Under the pieces are notes generated by a model, which saw only the letters and a program-made list of their open reading frames with translations, did no database searches and had not been told where the DNA came from. Positions 41,881 through 51,468 of a stretch of DNA of 64,000 bases are shown in pieces (within the stretch, counting starts at the first letter, position 1; each line of letters opens with the position of its first letter). Both the position numbers and the translations under genes were made by a program. Source of the stretch: Qipengyuania soli (GTDB lineage: Bacteria > Pseudomonadota > Alphaproteobacteria > Sphingomonadales > Sphingomonadaceae); the NCBI RefSeq assembly GCF_015529805.1, contig NZ_CP064654.1:1612001-1676000 (forward strand), read 5' to 3'.

Positions 41881-42757
41881 GCGGCGCCTCGCGCGCTACA
41901 CCGAGAAGCGACTTGCGGCCGCGCGCGGTGAGCCGACCGTGCTATCGCCAATGGGCTGGGTGCGCTTCGGACTGCGCATGTTCGCCATCGTGGCTGTCTT
42001 GGTCGTGCTTGTTCCACTTCACTACCTATATCGTGTCTTCGCCTATGGCTCCCCCTTCCCCATGTGGTTCCTGCGTTTTGCGGCGCGCATTGTTGGTGCA
42101 AGGGTGCGCACCATCGGGACGCCGCTGCGGCGCGATGTCTTCTTCATCTCCAACCATATCTCATGGATCGACATCCTGGCGCTGGCCGGTGCCAGCGGCA
42201 CGGCATTTGTCGCCAAGCAGGAGCTTTCCGAAGTACCGGTCATCGGCTGGCTTTGCCGCCTTAACCGGACGGTCTTCGTCAAGCGTGAAAACCGCATGGG
42301 CGTCGCCGAGCAGATCAACGCGCTGAAGGAGGCGCTGCAGGACAACTGGTCGGTCACCGTGTTTCCCGAAGGAACGGTGACGGATGGTCATTCCCTATTG
42401 CCGTTCAAATCGTCCATGCTGTCGGTCCTCGAACCGCCTCCGCCAGGCGTGATGGTCCAGCCGGTGATGCTCGACTACGGTCCGGTCGCCGAGGAAATAG
42501 GCTGGATCGGTGAGGAAAGTGGGGTCAACAATGCAAAGCGGATCATGGCGCGACGAGGAACCTTCCGCTTGACCATCACCTTTCTCGAACCCTTCAGCCC
42601 CGAGGATCACCGCGGGCGCAAGGCGATTGCGTCGAAGGCGCGCGAGGAAATCGAAGCGGCACTGGTCGCTACGCTGGGCAAGCCCTTGCGCGATTTCGAG
42701 CATGTAGTCGATGCTGTGCGCTATCGCCCCAAGGCAGACGGCACGACCGAAAGCTAG
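41852..42757 (+). CDS. plsC: 1-acyl-sn-glycerol-3-phosphate acyltransferase-like protein
   Basis: A 301-residue membrane acyltransferase of the PlsC family that adds the second acyl chain in phosphatidic acid synthesis. One membrane helix (about 40-62) precedes the catalytic block NHISWIDILAL (HxxxxD), then KQELSEVPVIGWL, VFVKRENR and FPEGTVTDG, the four standard acyltransferase blocks. The ATG at 41852 lies inside fur (29-base overlap). The 3' end shares CTAG with the stop of the convergent LysR gene. Relatives next to fur are often annotated as lysophospholipid acyltransferases. Confidence 0.9.
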   Translation: MASASTAKAERRLARYTEKRLAAARGEPTVLSPMGWVRFGLRMFAIVAVLVVLVPLHYLYRVFAYGSPFPMWFLRFAARIVGARVRTIGTPLRRDVFFISNHISWIDILALAGASGTAFVAKQELSEVPVIGWLCRLNRTVFVKRENRMGVAEQINALKEALQDNWSVTVFPEGTVTDGHSLLPFKSSMLSVLEPPPPGVMVQPVMLDYGPVAEEIGWIGEESGVNNAKRIMARRGTFRLTITFLEPFSPEDHRGRKAIASKAREEIEAALVATLGKPLRDFEHVVDAVRYRPKADGTTES

Positions 42758-43638
42758 AGACCCGCGCCGACCAGCCAGTCGTGGAATAGCCTCACTGGCC
42801 GTTCTTCGAGCGCAGTAGGCTTGCACACAAACCAGTAGCTGTAGGGGCTTTCGACCTCAATGTCGTATACCTGCGCCAGCCGGTTGTCGTGCGCACGGCG
42901 AAGGTGGTCGTCGTGCATGATAGCGATGCCGAGACCTTGCGCTGCAGCCTCAAGCATGATCTGGCCGGAGTCGAAATGGTCGATGGCAGCCGGTTCGAGA
43001 TCCGGCATTTCGAGTTCTGCCTTCCAGGCGGAAAAGCTTTCGGGCAGTTCGTTGTGCACCAGGAAGGTCTGCTTCGCGAGCAGCTCCGCCGTCGGCGCGT
43101 CGCCCAGCTTCTCCTTCATCTCGCGACTGCAGATTGCGTGGACCTTGTTGTAGTCAAGCCGAACCGCGTGAAGTCCTCGTTCGGGTCCGCGTGACAGGAT
43201 TATGGCGGCATCGAGGACATCGCCCACCCGGTCTTCGAGATGCGGACCCGTGTCGATGTCGATGTGCAGGAGAGGATGCCGCGCGCGGAGCTCGCCCAGC
43301 CGCGGAAACAGTCGCTGGGTTCCGAACAGGGGCAGCACGCCAAGATGCAGGCGCAGGAGTGAGAGGTTTTCCGACTGGCTCTCCACTGCCCGGGCAAGAG
43401 CCTCGAGCTGCGGGTTGACCGCCTCGTAAAAGGCATGTCCGTCATCGGTCAGCTGCATCGACTGGCGGGCGCGGGTGAACAGCTTCTTGCCGACGAAATC
43501 TTCAAGGTTGCCGATCCGACGCGAGAGCGCCGAAGGGCTAAGCCCAAGTTCGTCGGCCGCCGCGCGTGCCGAGCCAAGCCGGACAGTGCGGACAAAGGCT
43601 TCGAGGGCGCGCAGGGGAGGAAGACGACGGGTTGCCAT
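42754..43638 (-). CDS. LysR-family transcriptional regulator
   Basis: A 294-residue regulator of the GcvA-like LysR subgroup. The winged HTH is at the N-terminus (LPPLRALEAFVRTVRLGSARAAADELGLSPSALSRRIGNLEDFVGKKLFTR), followed by a periplasmic-binding-type effector domain with LGVLPLFGTQRLFPRL and HPLLHIDIDTGPHLEDRVGDVLDAAII. GcvA-like members control glycine, beta-lactamase or metabolic genes; no target gene is divergent here, since its neighbour corC runs the same way downstream. Convergent with plsC, sharing four bases. Confidence 0.93.
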   Translation of the reverse strand: MATRRLPPLRALEAFVRTVRLGSARAAADELGLSPSALSRRIGNLEDFVGKKLFTRARQSMQLTDDGHAFYEAVNPQLEALARAVESQSENLSLLRLHLGVLPLFGTQRLFPRLGELRARHPLLHIDIDTGPHLEDRVGDVLDAAIILSRGPERGLHAVRLDYNKVHAICSREMKEKLGDAPTAELLAKQTFLVHNELPESFSAWKAELEMPDLEPAAIDHFDSGQIMLEAAAQGLGIAIMHDDHLRRAHDNRLAQVYDIEVESPYSYWFVCKPTALEERPVRLFHDWLVGAGL

Positions 43639-43707
43639 GCGGCTTGCGGACTATTGCTCGCAAGCGCGCCTGTCGACCCTCAATGTACGATTTTCTGCAA
43701 GCGTCGA

Positions 43708-44625
43708 TTACTTGGCGTCGAGCGCCTCTTCCGGCTGGTGGAGACGCAGGCGCGTTACGTGGGTCTCGTCACCGTCGGTGACCTCGATCCGCCAGCCACT
43801 CTTGTGTTCAAGGATGGCACCAACTTCCGGCACCTGTTCCGCAAGGACGAAGGCGAGGCCGCCAAGCGTGTCGACCGACTCCTCGACCTCGGCGAGCACC
43901 GGGTCGACCTTTTCGGCAACATCGTCGAGCTCTGCGCGGGCGTCGCAATCCCACATGCCCGCCCCGATGGGGACGATCCATTCCTCGGGTGCGTCATCAT
44001 GCTCGTCCTCGATATCGCCGACGATTTCCTCGACCAGATCCTCGATCGTGATGAGGCCGTCGGTGCCCGAAAATTCGTCGACCACGATGGCAAGGTGGAT
44101 GCGTTGCTGGCGCATGTCGGCGAGCACGTCGAGCGCGTTGCGCGTCTGCGGCACATACAGCGGCTGGCGCATCAGCACCGTCCAGTCGGCCGGCGGCGTA
44201 TCGCCCTTCGCCAGGAACGGGAAAATATCCTTGATGTGGACCATGCCGATCACGGAATCGAGCTGGTCGCGATAGACCGGCATGCGCGAATGGCCGTGTT
44301 CGGCGAAGGTCGCGACGAGCTCGTCCCAGCTGGCATCGGCGTTCATCGCCACGATCTCGCCGCGCGGTACGGCGACGTCGTCGGCATCATGCTCGGAGAA
44401 ATGCAGCAGGTTGCGCAGCATCTGGCGTTCGACCTGCGACAGGTCGCCGGTGCCGCTGTTCTGGGGCGCGGCATGGCCGTTCTCGCCCTCGTGCTCGTCG
44501 ATCGCTTCTTCCAGCTGCGCGCGAAGGGACCGCTCGCCGGCGTCGGGATCGAACAATTTCCGGATTGCGAGCCATAGCCCGCTTCTACTGTCCGCGTCTC
44601 CCGCGGGTGATGGCGAATCGGGCAT
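43708..44625 (-). CDS. corC: CBS-domain hemolysin-family protein CorC
   Basis: A 305-residue cytosolic TlyC/CorC-type protein. Two CBS domains (about 85-205; VPRGEIVAMNADASWDELVATFAEHGHSRMPVY and HIKDIFPFL, then VLADMRQQRIHLAIVVDEFSGTDGLITIEDLVEEIVGDIEDE) are followed by a CorC_HlyC domain (about 220-300). No membrane domain is present, matching the short CorC form linked to magnesium/cobalt efflux. It ends the miaB-phoH-ybeY-corC order conserved across alphaproteobacteria; lnt, usually next, is missing at this site. Confidence 0.92.
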   Translation of the reverse strand: MPDSPSPAGDADSRSGLWLAIRKLFDPDAGERSLRAQLEEAIDEHEGENGHAAPQNSGTGDLSQVERQMLRNLLHFSEHDADDVAVPRGEIVAMNADASWDELVATFAEHGHSRMPVYRDQLDSVIGMVHIKDIFPFLAKGDTPPADWTVLMRQPLYVPQTRNALDVLADMRQQRIHLAIVVDEFSGTDGLITIEDLVEEIVGDIEDEHDDAPEEWIVPIGAGMWDCDARAELDDVAEKVDPVLAEVEESVDTLGGLAFVLAEQVPEVGAILEHKSGWRIEVTDGDETHVTRLRLHQPEEALDAK

Positions 44626-44646
44626 GGCCCTAACAATGCGCTCCAG

Positions 44647-45135
44647 TCAGTTGCGATCCCCATATGGGTCGGCGATGCCCAGTTTTGCAAGCGCCGCGAT
44701 TTCCAGGGCCTCCATCGCCTCGGCCTGCTCGTCGGAGTCGACATGATCATGGCCGGCAAGGTGGAGGAGGCCATGCACGATCAGGTGGGAGGCATGTTCG
44801 GCGAGCGGAACACCCTTATCGAGTGCTTCATTCGCACATGTCTGATAGGCAAGAGCCAGATCGCCGAGCATTTCGGGCGGCCCTTCTGGAGCGAGACCGA
44901 GCAACTCTTCGCGCTCCAGCATGGGGAAGGACAGCACGTTGGTCGGCTTGTCCTTGTCCCGCCATTCGCGGTTGAGTTCGTGAACCTCGGAATCGCTGGT
45001 GAAAAGGAGGCTGGCGCTCAGGCGAGGATTGCCCAAGGCGGATTCCACCTCCGCAGCAGCAAGAGCAACCCGCTCCGCCAGTCCAGCCCAATCGGTGCCG
45101 GACGGCCAGCCATCTATCTCGATGTCGAGTTCCAC
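44647..45135 (-). CDS. ybeY: Endoribonuclease YbeY
   Basis: A 162-residue zinc RNase that matures 16S rRNA and controls ribosome quality. The zinc motif [11 protein letters not shown] places H121, H125 and H131 in the family pattern, preceded by [18 protein letters not shown]. It follows phoH by one base pair in the transcript direction, the standard pairing with PhoH-like ATPase. Confidence 0.96.
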   Translation of the reverse strand: MELDIEIDGWPSGTDWAGLAERVALAAAEVESALGNPRLSASLLFTSDSEVHELNREWRDKDKPTNVLSFPMLEREELLGLAPEGPPEMLGDLALAYQTCANEALDKGVPLAEHASHLIVHGLLHLAGHDHVDSDEQAEAMEALEIAALAKLGIADPYGDRN

Positions 45136-45136
45136 T

Positions 45137-46168
45137 TCAGGACGCGGGTCCCTCGTACGCCTCGACGATCCGGCCCACGATCGGGTGGCGGACGACGTCT
45201 GCGGCGGTGAAGCGGATGGTGCCGAAACCCTCTACGCCTTCGAGCTTCTCGACCGCGTCGGCCAGGCCGCTCATGCGGTCGCCGCCGGGAATGTCGACCT
45301 GGCGCGGGTCGCCGCAGACGACCATGCGGCTGTTCTGGCCGAAGCGGGTGAGGAACATCTTCATCTGCTCGCGGGTGGTGTTCTGCGCTTCGTCGAGGAT
45401 GACGAAGGCATCGGCCAGCGTGCGGCCGCGCATGAAGGCGATGGGCGCGATCTCGATCTCGCCGCTGGCCAGCCGCCGCTCGACCTGTTCGGGCGGCATG
45501 CAGTCGTAGAGCGCGTCGTAGAGCGGACGCAGGTAGGGATCGACCTTGTCCTTCATGTCGCCGGGGAGGAAGCCGAGCTTCTCGCCAGCTTCCACCGCCG
45601 GACGCGAGAGGATCAGGCGCTGGACGCTGCCTGTGATCAACTGCGCCACCGCCTGCGCCACGGCGAGATAGGTCTTGCCGGTACCCGCCGGGCCAAGCGC
45701 GAAGATGATGTCGTCGCGCACTAGGCTGCGCATGTAGGTCGCCTGCATGGCGCTGCGCGGCACGATGGTCTTGCGCCGCGTGCGGATCATGATCGGCGGA
45801 CCCTTGATGTCCGCGTCGACAATGCCGTCGAAGGTCGGTTCATCCGACATGGCGATTACCGCCTCGATCGCGCCGGCATCGAGGTCCTGCCCGATGGCGA
45901 GGCGGTCGTACATCGCCTTGAGCACATCACGCGCGCGGGCAACGCTGTCCTCGGGCCCTTCGATGTGCAGCTGGTTGCCGCGGGCGGAGATGAACACGCC
46001 GAGCCGGTTTTCCACCTGCACCAGGTTCGCATCGAATTGTCCGAAGAGCGCGCCAAGCAGGCTCTGGTTGTCGAAGCTTATATCGACCTGTGCCCGGCGG
46101 ATCTCGCGTTGCGGGCTTGGCGATGGTGAGAAGGCGGGTAGCGCCTCCCGGGCAGGTTTGCGGGCCAT
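45137..46168 (-). CDS. phoH: PhoH-like ATPase (YbeZ)
   Basis: A 343-residue P-loop ATPase that works with YbeY. An N-terminal KH-like part (about 30-100; [27 protein letters not shown]) is followed by the PhoH core: [28 protein letters not shown] (Walker A), [37 protein letters not shown], and [23 protein letters not shown] (Walker B), then [14 protein letters not shown]. All nucleotide-binding residues are intact. The start ATG at 46168 follows GAAAGGAG. Confidence 0.96.
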   Translation of the reverse strand: MARKPAREALPAFSPSPSPQREIRRAQVDISFDNQSLLGALFGQFDANLVQVENRLGVFISARGNQLHIEGPEDSVARARDVLKAMYDRLAIGQDLDAGAIEAVIAMSDEPTFDGIVDADIKGPPIMIRTRRKTIVPRSAMQATYMRSLVRDDIIFALGPAGTGKTYLAVAQAVAQLITGSVQRLILSRPAVEAGEKLGFLPGDMKDKVDPYLRPLYDALYDCMPPEQVERRLASGEIEIAPIAFMRGRTLADAFVILDEAQNTTREQMKMFLTRFGQNSRMVVCGDPRQVDIPGGDRMSGLADAVEKLEGVEGFGTIRFTAADVVRHPIVGRIVEAYEGPAS

Positions 46169-46314
46169 GGGCTCCTTTCGTTTGCGACTCGGAGTCTAGG
46201 CTTCAACGCACCAGAGGCAAGTTGGGTGCCATCACGTGGCAGTGGAAAGTCACCGAGTTGCAACCTTGGAAGCGTCGGAGCATGATTGGCCTGCAAGTCC
46301 AAAGGAGCAAACTT

Positions 46315-46887
46315 GTGCGCTCATACTTCCTACCGCTCGCCGTCATTGCTCTTGCCGCCTGCAGTGGCTCTCCTTCACCCGCGCCTGACGAAAGTGCAAC
46401 AGAATCGAGCGAGGCCGTATCACCCGCCCCGGCCAATGCCGAAGAGGACATCAAGCATTTCCTGCTTCAGGAATATCCGGATGCGTCCCCGATGCAGTAC
46501 GCTCTCGCCTGGAGCGACCTGAATGGTGACGGAGCGGACGAGGCGATCGTCTATCTGATAACGCCCTATTTCTGCGGCACGGGCGGTTGCAACACACTCA
46601 TCCTGACCCCGGCAGGTCCGATGTGGGAGAAGGTCGGCGAAATCAGCGTTTCGCGCACGCCCATCACGGTGATGGACACGAGCAGCAATGGCTGGAAGGA
46701 CATTACTGTCGCGATTAGTGGTGGAGGCGGCGCTTCCGGCAATGCCCTTCTGAAGTTCGACGGCAAGGCCTACCCGCCAAACCCGACGGTTGCGCCGGCG
46801 GAGATGACGGACAAGACGGGCGCCGAGGTCATTGCCGAAGAGCCGGTGATGACCAAGCTGGAAGCCGAGACACCCTCAGACGGTTAG
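46315..46887 (+). CDS. Lipoprotein of unknown function, inserted between phoH and miaB
   Basis: A 190-residue lipoprotein with the lipid Cys16 in ALAACSGS. After a Pro/Ser/Glu-rich linker comes a beta-rich domain with [19 protein letters not shown], an FG-GAP/EF-like Asp-rich loop (D-x-N-x-D-G-x-D-E) that could bind calcium, and [13 protein letters not shown] with two cysteines. The GTG at 46315 is chosen because AAAGGAG stands seven bases upstream; an ATG at 46282 lacks any such site. It lies on the opposite strand to its neighbours and overlaps the end of miaB by 12 bases. Confidence 0.8.
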   Translation: MRSYFLPLAVIALAACSGSPSPAPDESATESSEAVSPAPANAEEDIKHFLLQEYPDASPMQYALAWSDLNGDGADEAIVYLITPYFCGTGGCNTLILTPAGPMWEKVGEISVSRTPITVMDTSSNGWKDITVAISGGGGASGNALLKFDGKAYPPNPTVAPAEMTDKTGAEVIAEEPVMTKLEAETPSDG

Positions 46888-48216
46888 CGCAACCATCTGG
46901 CGCAGGGCGCCGGCAAGCGAGTTCGGACCAGCTTCGACCAGCTCCACCTCGACAAGATCGCCGATAGCGAAGTCGCCCTCGAACCACACGCTCTGTAGCC
47001 AGGGCGACTTGCCCAGCCACTGGCCCGGATGCTTGCCCTTGCGCTCGACGAGCACCTGGCAGGTCTTGCCCACGCTCGCAGCGTTGAAGGCGTGCTGGTC
47101 GCGGTTGAGTGCGGCCTGGAGGCGCTGGAGGCGCTCGTCCATGACCTCCTTGGCGATCTGGCCGTCCATCGTCGCAGCGGGCGTGCCGGGGCGCGGGCTA
47201 TACTTGAAGCTGAAGGCCTGCGCGTAGCCGACCGCGTCGACGACCTTCAACGTCTCTTCGAACTCGGCATCGGTCTCGCCGGGAAAGCCGACGATGAAGT
47301 CTCCCGAAAGCGCAATATCGGGGCGTGCGGTGCGGAAGTGTTCAAGCAGCTTGAGATAGCTTTCGACGGTGTGGCTGCGGTTCATCGCCTTGAGCACACG
47401 GTCGCTGCCTGCCTGCACCGGCAGGTGGAGGAAGGGCATGAGCTTGTCGATCTCGCCATGCGCGGCGATCAGCGCGTCGTCCATGTCGGCGGGGTGGCTG
47501 GTGGTGTAGCGGATGCGCGCAAGGCCATCGACCTCGGCAAGGTCGCGGATCAGGCCCGCGAGGCCCACGTGCTGCCCCTTGTCATTCTCGCCGCCCCAAG
47601 CCGAGACATTCTGTCCGAGCAGGGTGATCTCCTTCGCCCCCGCTTCGACGAGCTTGCGCGCTTCGGTAACCAAGTCGCTGTAGGGGCGCGAGATTTCCGC
47701 GCCCCGGGTATAGGGCACCACGCAATAGGTGCAGAACTTGTCGCAGCCTTCCTGCACGGTCAGGAAGGCGGTCGGGCCGATCTTCTTGCGCTCGGGCAGT
47801 GCCGCGAATTTGGCGATCGCGGGCATGTCGGTGTCGGTCGCGCGCTCGCCCTGGACCGCCTTGTCGAGCATCTCGGGCAGGCGGTGATAGGCCTGCGGGC
47901 CGACGACCATCGAGACCGCAGGCGCGCGCGCCATGATCTCCTCGCCCTCGGCCTGCGCAACACAACCCGCGACCGCAATCAGCGGCTTGGTTCCGTCGGC
48001 CTTCTGCAGCCGCCCGATGTCCGAATAGACCTTCTCCGCCGCCTTCTCGCGAATGTGGCAGGTGTTGAGGACGACAAGGTCGGCCTCTTCCCCCTCGGGC
48101 GCAGGGGCAATGCCGCGCTCGGCGAGCATCTCGGCCATGCGCTCGCCGTCATAGACGTTCATCTGGCAGCCGAAGCTCTTGACCCTGTAGGTCCTGGGGG
48201 TGGTGGTCGGTTTCAT
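46876..48216 (-). CDS. miaB: tRNA-2-methylthio-N6-dimethylallyladenosine synthase MiaB
   Basis: A 446-residue radical-SAM methylthiotransferase that modifies A37 of tRNAs reading UNN codons. The auxiliary-cluster cysteines are C17, C53 and C85 (FGCQMN, NTCHIRE, AGCVAQ), and the radical-SAM CxxxCxxC is at 158-165 ([16 protein letters not shown]). The order of UPF0004, radical-SAM and C-terminal TRAM domain (about 380-446) is standard. The ATG at 48216 starts [20 protein letters not shown]; upstream in-frame residues are not family-like. Confidence 0.96.
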   Translation of the reverse strand: MKPTTTPRTYRVKSFGCQMNVYDGERMAEMLAERGIAPAPEGEEADLVVLNTCHIREKAAEKVYSDIGRLQKADGTKPLIAVAGCVAQAEGEEIMARAPAVSMVVGPQAYHRLPEMLDKAVQGERATDTDMPAIAKFAALPERKKIGPTAFLTVQEGCDKFCTYCVVPYTRGAEISRPYSDLVTEARKLVEAGAKEITLLGQNVSAWGGENDKGQHVGLAGLIRDLAEVDGLARIRYTTSHPADMDDALIAAHGEIDKLMPFLHLPVQAGSDRVLKAMNRSHTVESYLKLLEHFRTARPDIALSGDFIVGFPGETDAEFEETLKVVDAVGYAQAFSFKYSPRPGTPAATMDGQIAKEVMDERLQRLQAALNRDQHAFNAASVGKTCQVLVERKGKHPGQWLGKSPWLQSVWFEGDFAIGDLVEVELVEAGPNSLAGALRQMVALTV

Positions 48217-48319
48217 GGAAGGGCGCGCTTTAGCCCGTCGGAGCGAGGATTTCAAACACGTGATGCACCGGGGCAGCAGCAACCGACAAGCAGTTGAAAG
48301 TCCGACTTGACTCTTAACT

Positions 48320-48331
48320 CTACATATATAG
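48320..48331. promoter_or_regulatory. Near-palindromic AT box directly before the PadR-like gene
   Basis: CTACATATATAG is a near-perfect dyad four bases before the ATG at 48336. It could be the gene's own -10 region (CATATA) with a leaderless transcript, a PadR-type operator, or both. Confidence 0.4.
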
Positions 48332-48335
48332 ACAA

Positions 48336-48659
48336 ATGCCGATGCAACGTAACCGCCGCCCCTCCCTTCAGACCCTTCGCGTCCTTGCTGCGCTTGCAGA
48401 ACGGCCGCGCGACTGGCTGTACGGTCTCGAAATCGCAGAACGCACCGCCCTCAAGTCAGGGTCTCTCTATCCGATCCTGATCCGCTGTGCCGAGCGTGGC
48501 CTGCTGGAGTCGCAGTGGCTCGACCCTATCGAACCCGGTCGCCCGCCACGGCACGCCTACCGCATCCTGCCAGCAGGCATTCGCGCGCTGGAAGAGGCAG
48601 GAGGATCCAGCGCGCCGACGACAAATCCCATAACCAGCAGCAGGGAGTATTTCGCATGA
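48336..48659 (+). CDS. PadR-family-like transcriptional regulator
   Basis: A 107-residue winged-helix protein. [49 protein letters not shown] (about 10-58) with [16 protein letters not shown] has the PadR layout, in which the LYPIL recognition helix is diagnostic. It lacks the long C-terminal helix of class I PadR proteins, so it is a short form. No ribosome-binding site precedes either ATG (48336, 48342), suggesting a leaderless message. It overlaps the next gene by four bases (ATGA), and such pairs often form a regulator with its membrane target. Confidence 0.85.
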   Translation: MPMQRNRRPSLQTLRVLAALAERPRDWLYGLEIAERTALKSGSLYPILIRCAERGLLESQWLDPIEPGRPPRHAYRILPAGIRALEEAGGSSAPTTNPITSSREYFA

Positions 48660-49237
48660 GTGGACTTAACCCGATCTCGCGCAGCATCCTGCGCCTTGCC
48701 GATCGCATCGCTGGCCCGCAGCGCAGCGAGTGGACTGCGGCCATGGCAGCTGAGACCGACGCTGCCGGAAAAGGCGGTACGCTGTGGGCGCTGGGTGCGC
48801 TCGCCAGTGCGATCGGTCTCCACTGGCGCGACAATCCGGGGCGGACACTCTTCCTGTTCCTGAGCCCCATCGTGATGATGGTGCTGATCTTCCTCGCCAT
48901 GTGGCCGATCGCCATGATGCAGCGGTCTATGGAGGTGCCGCCGATCCTGTTCTTCGCCCCTATGGTCGCCGTGCAGATGCTGATCGGATACCTTATCGCC
49001 CGTCGTGCGCCGGCAGGTTTTCCTTACGCCGGCCTGTTCTATTTCCTCGTGACAATGGTCGTCGTCCCGGCACTCGTCTTCGCAAACCTCGCGCCGACGA
49101 AAGCCAACATTGTTGCGGGCGAGAATGCGAGCTGGTTCGGTCTGACCCCGATAGTCGGGATCATGATCAGCTATGCGATGGTCATCATTGGCGCACTGTT
49201 CGGAAATGCGAAGCGCGCCGCCAGCCGTGTCCGCTGA
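48656..49237 (+). CDS. Membrane protein paired with the PadR-like regulator
   Basis: A 193-residue protein with a helical cytosolic N-terminus (SRSILRLADRIAGPQRSEWTAAMAAETDAA) and about four membrane segments (65-88, 92-110, 118-138, 165-185). The N-terminal pattern ADRIxGxxRxEWxxAMxAE is found in several membrane proteins encoded after PadR regulators; no transport or enzyme motif is visible. GCAGGGAG precedes the ATG, which overlaps the padR stop. Function unknown; regulation by the PadR-like protein is inferred from coupling. Confidence 0.82.
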   Translation: MSGLNPISRSILRLADRIAGPQRSEWTAAMAAETDAAGKGGTLWALGALASAIGLHWRDNPGRTLFLFLSPIVMMVLIFLAMWPIAMMQRSMEVPPILFFAPMVAVQMLIGYLIARRAPAGFPYAGLFYFLVTMVVVPALVFANLAPTKANIVAGENASWFGLTPIVGIMISYAMVIIGALFGNAKRAASRVR

Positions 49238-49267
49238 CGACGCGCTCCGGATCCTCGTCGCGATTTC

Positions 49268-49729
49268 TTAGGCGACAGTAGCCTTCACGATCTTGCCCGG
49301 CTGGCGCGGAGGCTCGCCCTTGGGGAGCGCGTCGACGTGTTCCATGCCGCTCTCGACCTGGCCCCAGACGGTGTACTGGCGGTCGAGGAAGCGCGCGTCG
49401 TCGAAGCAGATGAAGAACTGGCTGTTGGCGCTGTCGGGCACCTGGGTGCGCGCCATCGAGCAGGTGCCGCGCACGTGCGGTTCACCGTTGAACTCGGCCT
49501 TGAGGTCGGGCTTGTCGCTGCCGCCCATGCCGGTACCGGTCGGATCGCCGCCCTGCGCCATGAAGCCGGGGATCACGCGGTGGAAGACCACGCCGTCGTA
49601 AAAGCCTTCGTTGGCGAGCGTGGTGATGCGCTCGACATGACCCGGTGCAAGGTCGGGACGCAGCTTGATCACCACGTCCTTGTGTTCGCCGTCGCCGGTG
49701 TCGAGGGTAAAGGTCAGCGTGTCGGCCAT
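49268..49729 (-). CDS. Peptidyl-prolyl cis-trans isomerase, cyclophilin type
   Basis: A 153-residue single-domain cyclophilin. FYDGVVFHRVIPGFMAQGGDPTGTGMGG holds the catalytic Arg and Phe/Met/Gln residues, RGTCSMARTQVPDSANSQFFICFDDARFLDRQYTVWGQV the second half of the active site. No signal peptide is present, so it should act in the cytosol like PpiB. The start at 49729 is supported by AGGAG. It faces the padR pair convergently and mgtE divergently. Confidence 0.95.
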   Translation of the reverse strand: MADTLTFTLDTGDGEHKDVVIKLRPDLAPGHVERITTLANEGFYDGVVFHRVIPGFMAQGGDPTGTGMGGSDKPDLKAEFNGEPHVRGTCSMARTQVPDSANSQFFICFDDARFLDRQYTVWGQVESGMEHVDALPKGEPPRQPGKIVKATVA

Positions 49730-49830
49730 CGGTAGTATCTCCTGTGGGTTGTTGCGCGCCTACATAGGGATTGTGCACGGCGTGTCACCCTCTGCTTGCA
49801 ATCCCTCCCCGTCTGCCTAGACCGCATCGC

Positions 49831-51279
49831 ATGTCCGACGAGACCCGCCTCGAAGACGAAGATGTGATGCTGGCAGACGCGCCGGCTGAAGAGGCGCGCC
49901 CGGACGACCGCATCGACGACGAGCGGATGGACGAAGAGAACACGCTCAAGCCCGAGTTCGTCCGCGCGGTCGAGGATGCGCTGGAGGAAGGTGACGAGCA
50001 GGCGGTCTACGATCTCGTCGAACCGCTCCACCCGGCCGACATCGCCGACCTTTTCGAACTCGTCACCAAGGACGACCGCGCACCGCTTGCGGCAGCGATC
50101 ACCGACCTGATGAGCGGCGACGTGATCGCCGAACTCAACGATTACGTCCGCGAGGACATGATGGAGGCGCTGCCCGCTGAAGCGGTGGCGCAGATTGCCG
50201 AGCAGCTCGACACCGACGACGCCGTCCAGCTGATCGAGGACCTCGACGAGGAAGACCAGCAGGCGGTCCTCGCCGAACTCGATGCCGAAGACCGCATCGC
50301 CATCCAGTCGGCCCTCGCCTACCCCGAGGAGACCGCAGGCCGCCTGATGAGCCGCGAGTTCGTCGCCGTGCCAGAGGCGATGACGGTGGGCGACCTCATC
50401 GATTTCCTGCGCGACGGGCGCGACCTTCCGGCCGAGTTCCTCGAGGTCTTCGTCGTCGACGAGCGTCACCACCCGGTCGGCACCTGCCAGCTTTCGTGGA
50501 TCCTTCGCACTCCGCGCTCGATCCCTCTGGGCGACGTGATGAAGCGCGACCAGACCCTGATCCCGGCGATGCTCGACCAGGAAGAAGTGGCGCTGATGTT
50601 CCAGAAGTATGCGCTCATCAGCGCAGCCGTGGTGGACGACAGTGGGCGTCTGGTAGGCCAGATGACGGTCGACGACGTCGTGCACATCATCTCCGAAGAA
50701 GCGGGCGAAGACGCCCTGCTCATGTCGGGTGCCGGCGAAGGCGACATCAACGAACCGATCCGCGAGGCATACTCCAGCCGCGTGCGCTGGCTTGTCGCCA
50801 ATCTTGGCACGGCGCTGGTCGCCTCGCTGATCATCGCCGCCTTCGGAGCCGCGATCGAGAAGCTGGTTGCCCTGGCCGTGCTCATGCCGATCGTCGCCAG
50901 CATCGGCGGCAATGCCGGCACGCAGACCATGGCAGTGACCGTCCGCGCCATCGCCACCAACCAGCTGACCCGGTCGAACACCCGCCGCATCCTCTGGCGC
51001 GAGATGCGCGTCGCGCTGCTCAACGGCGTGACCGTGGCGCTGCTGGTCGGCGTGGCGACGGCGCTGATCTTCACGCCCCAGCTCGGCGCGGTCATCGCGC
51101 TCGCCATGACCATCAATGTCGTGATCGCGGGTTCGGCCGGCGTGCTGGTGCCGGTAGCCTTCGACCGGCTCGACCAGGACCCGGCTGTGGCCAGCAGCGT
51201 GTTCGTGACGATGATCACCGATTCGATGGGCTTCTTCGCCTTCCTCGGCCTTGCCGTTGCCAGCGGGATCGTCGCCTGA
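49831..51279 (+). CDS. mgtE: Magnesium transporter MgtE
   Basis: A 482-residue magnesium channel. The layout is that of the family: an N-terminal MgtE helical domain (about 35-140; LVEPLHPADIADLFELVTKDDRAPLAAAI, ALPAEAVAQIAEQLDTDDAVQLIEDLDEEDQQAVLAELD), two CBS domains (about 155-290) as magnesium sensors, and a C-terminal membrane domain with five helices (about 320-480) including VLMPIVASIGGNAGTQTMAVTVRAIA, the pore signature. The ATG at 49831 begins MSDETRLED; a start 60 bases upstream would add an unsupported segment. Confidence 0.95.
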   Translation: MSDETRLEDEDVMLADAPAEEARPDDRIDDERMDEENTLKPEFVRAVEDALEEGDEQAVYDLVEPLHPADIADLFELVTKDDRAPLAAAITDLMSGDVIAELNDYVREDMMEALPAEAVAQIAEQLDTDDAVQLIEDLDEEDQQAVLAELDAEDRIAIQSALAYPEETAGRLMSREFVAVPEAMTVGDLIDFLRDGRDLPAEFLEVFVVDERHHPVGTCQLSWILRTPRSIPLGDVMKRDQTLIPAMLDQEEVALMFQKYALISAAVVDDSGRLVGQMTVDDVVHIISEEAGEDALLMSGAGEGDINEPIREAYSSRVRWLVANLGTALVASLIIAAFGAAIEKLVALAVLMPIVASIGGNAGTQTMAVTVRAIATNQLTRSNTRRILWREMRVALLNGVTVALLVGVATALIFTPQLGAVIALAMTINVVIAGSAGVLVPVAFDRLDQDPAVASSVFVTMITDSMGFFAFLGLAVASGIVA

Positions 51280-51329
51280 GTTCCAACAGGATGGAACACA
51301 TGGAACAGGGTCCTGGAGAAACTTTCTCC
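51280..51329 (+). terminator. Two small hairpins after mgtE
   Basis: GTTCCA/TGGAAC (51280-51297, six-base loop) begins directly after the stop, and GGAGAA/TTCTCC (51315-51329, three-base loop) follows. No T-run is present, so they may end transcription weakly or protect the message. The remainder of the 189-base gap to the next gene shows no gene. Confidence 0.35.
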
Positions 51330-51468
51330 GGGCCTGCGAAGGAGGCTCGAAACCGCAGGAATGCTGGAATTGCGGGGCGTGTGCAGCAGTCATCGGCATA
51401 GCCTGCGCCTGTAGGAAGATTGTAGGAAAGCCCTTTCAACTCCCGCCCGATGGCCTATCTCCCGGCTC

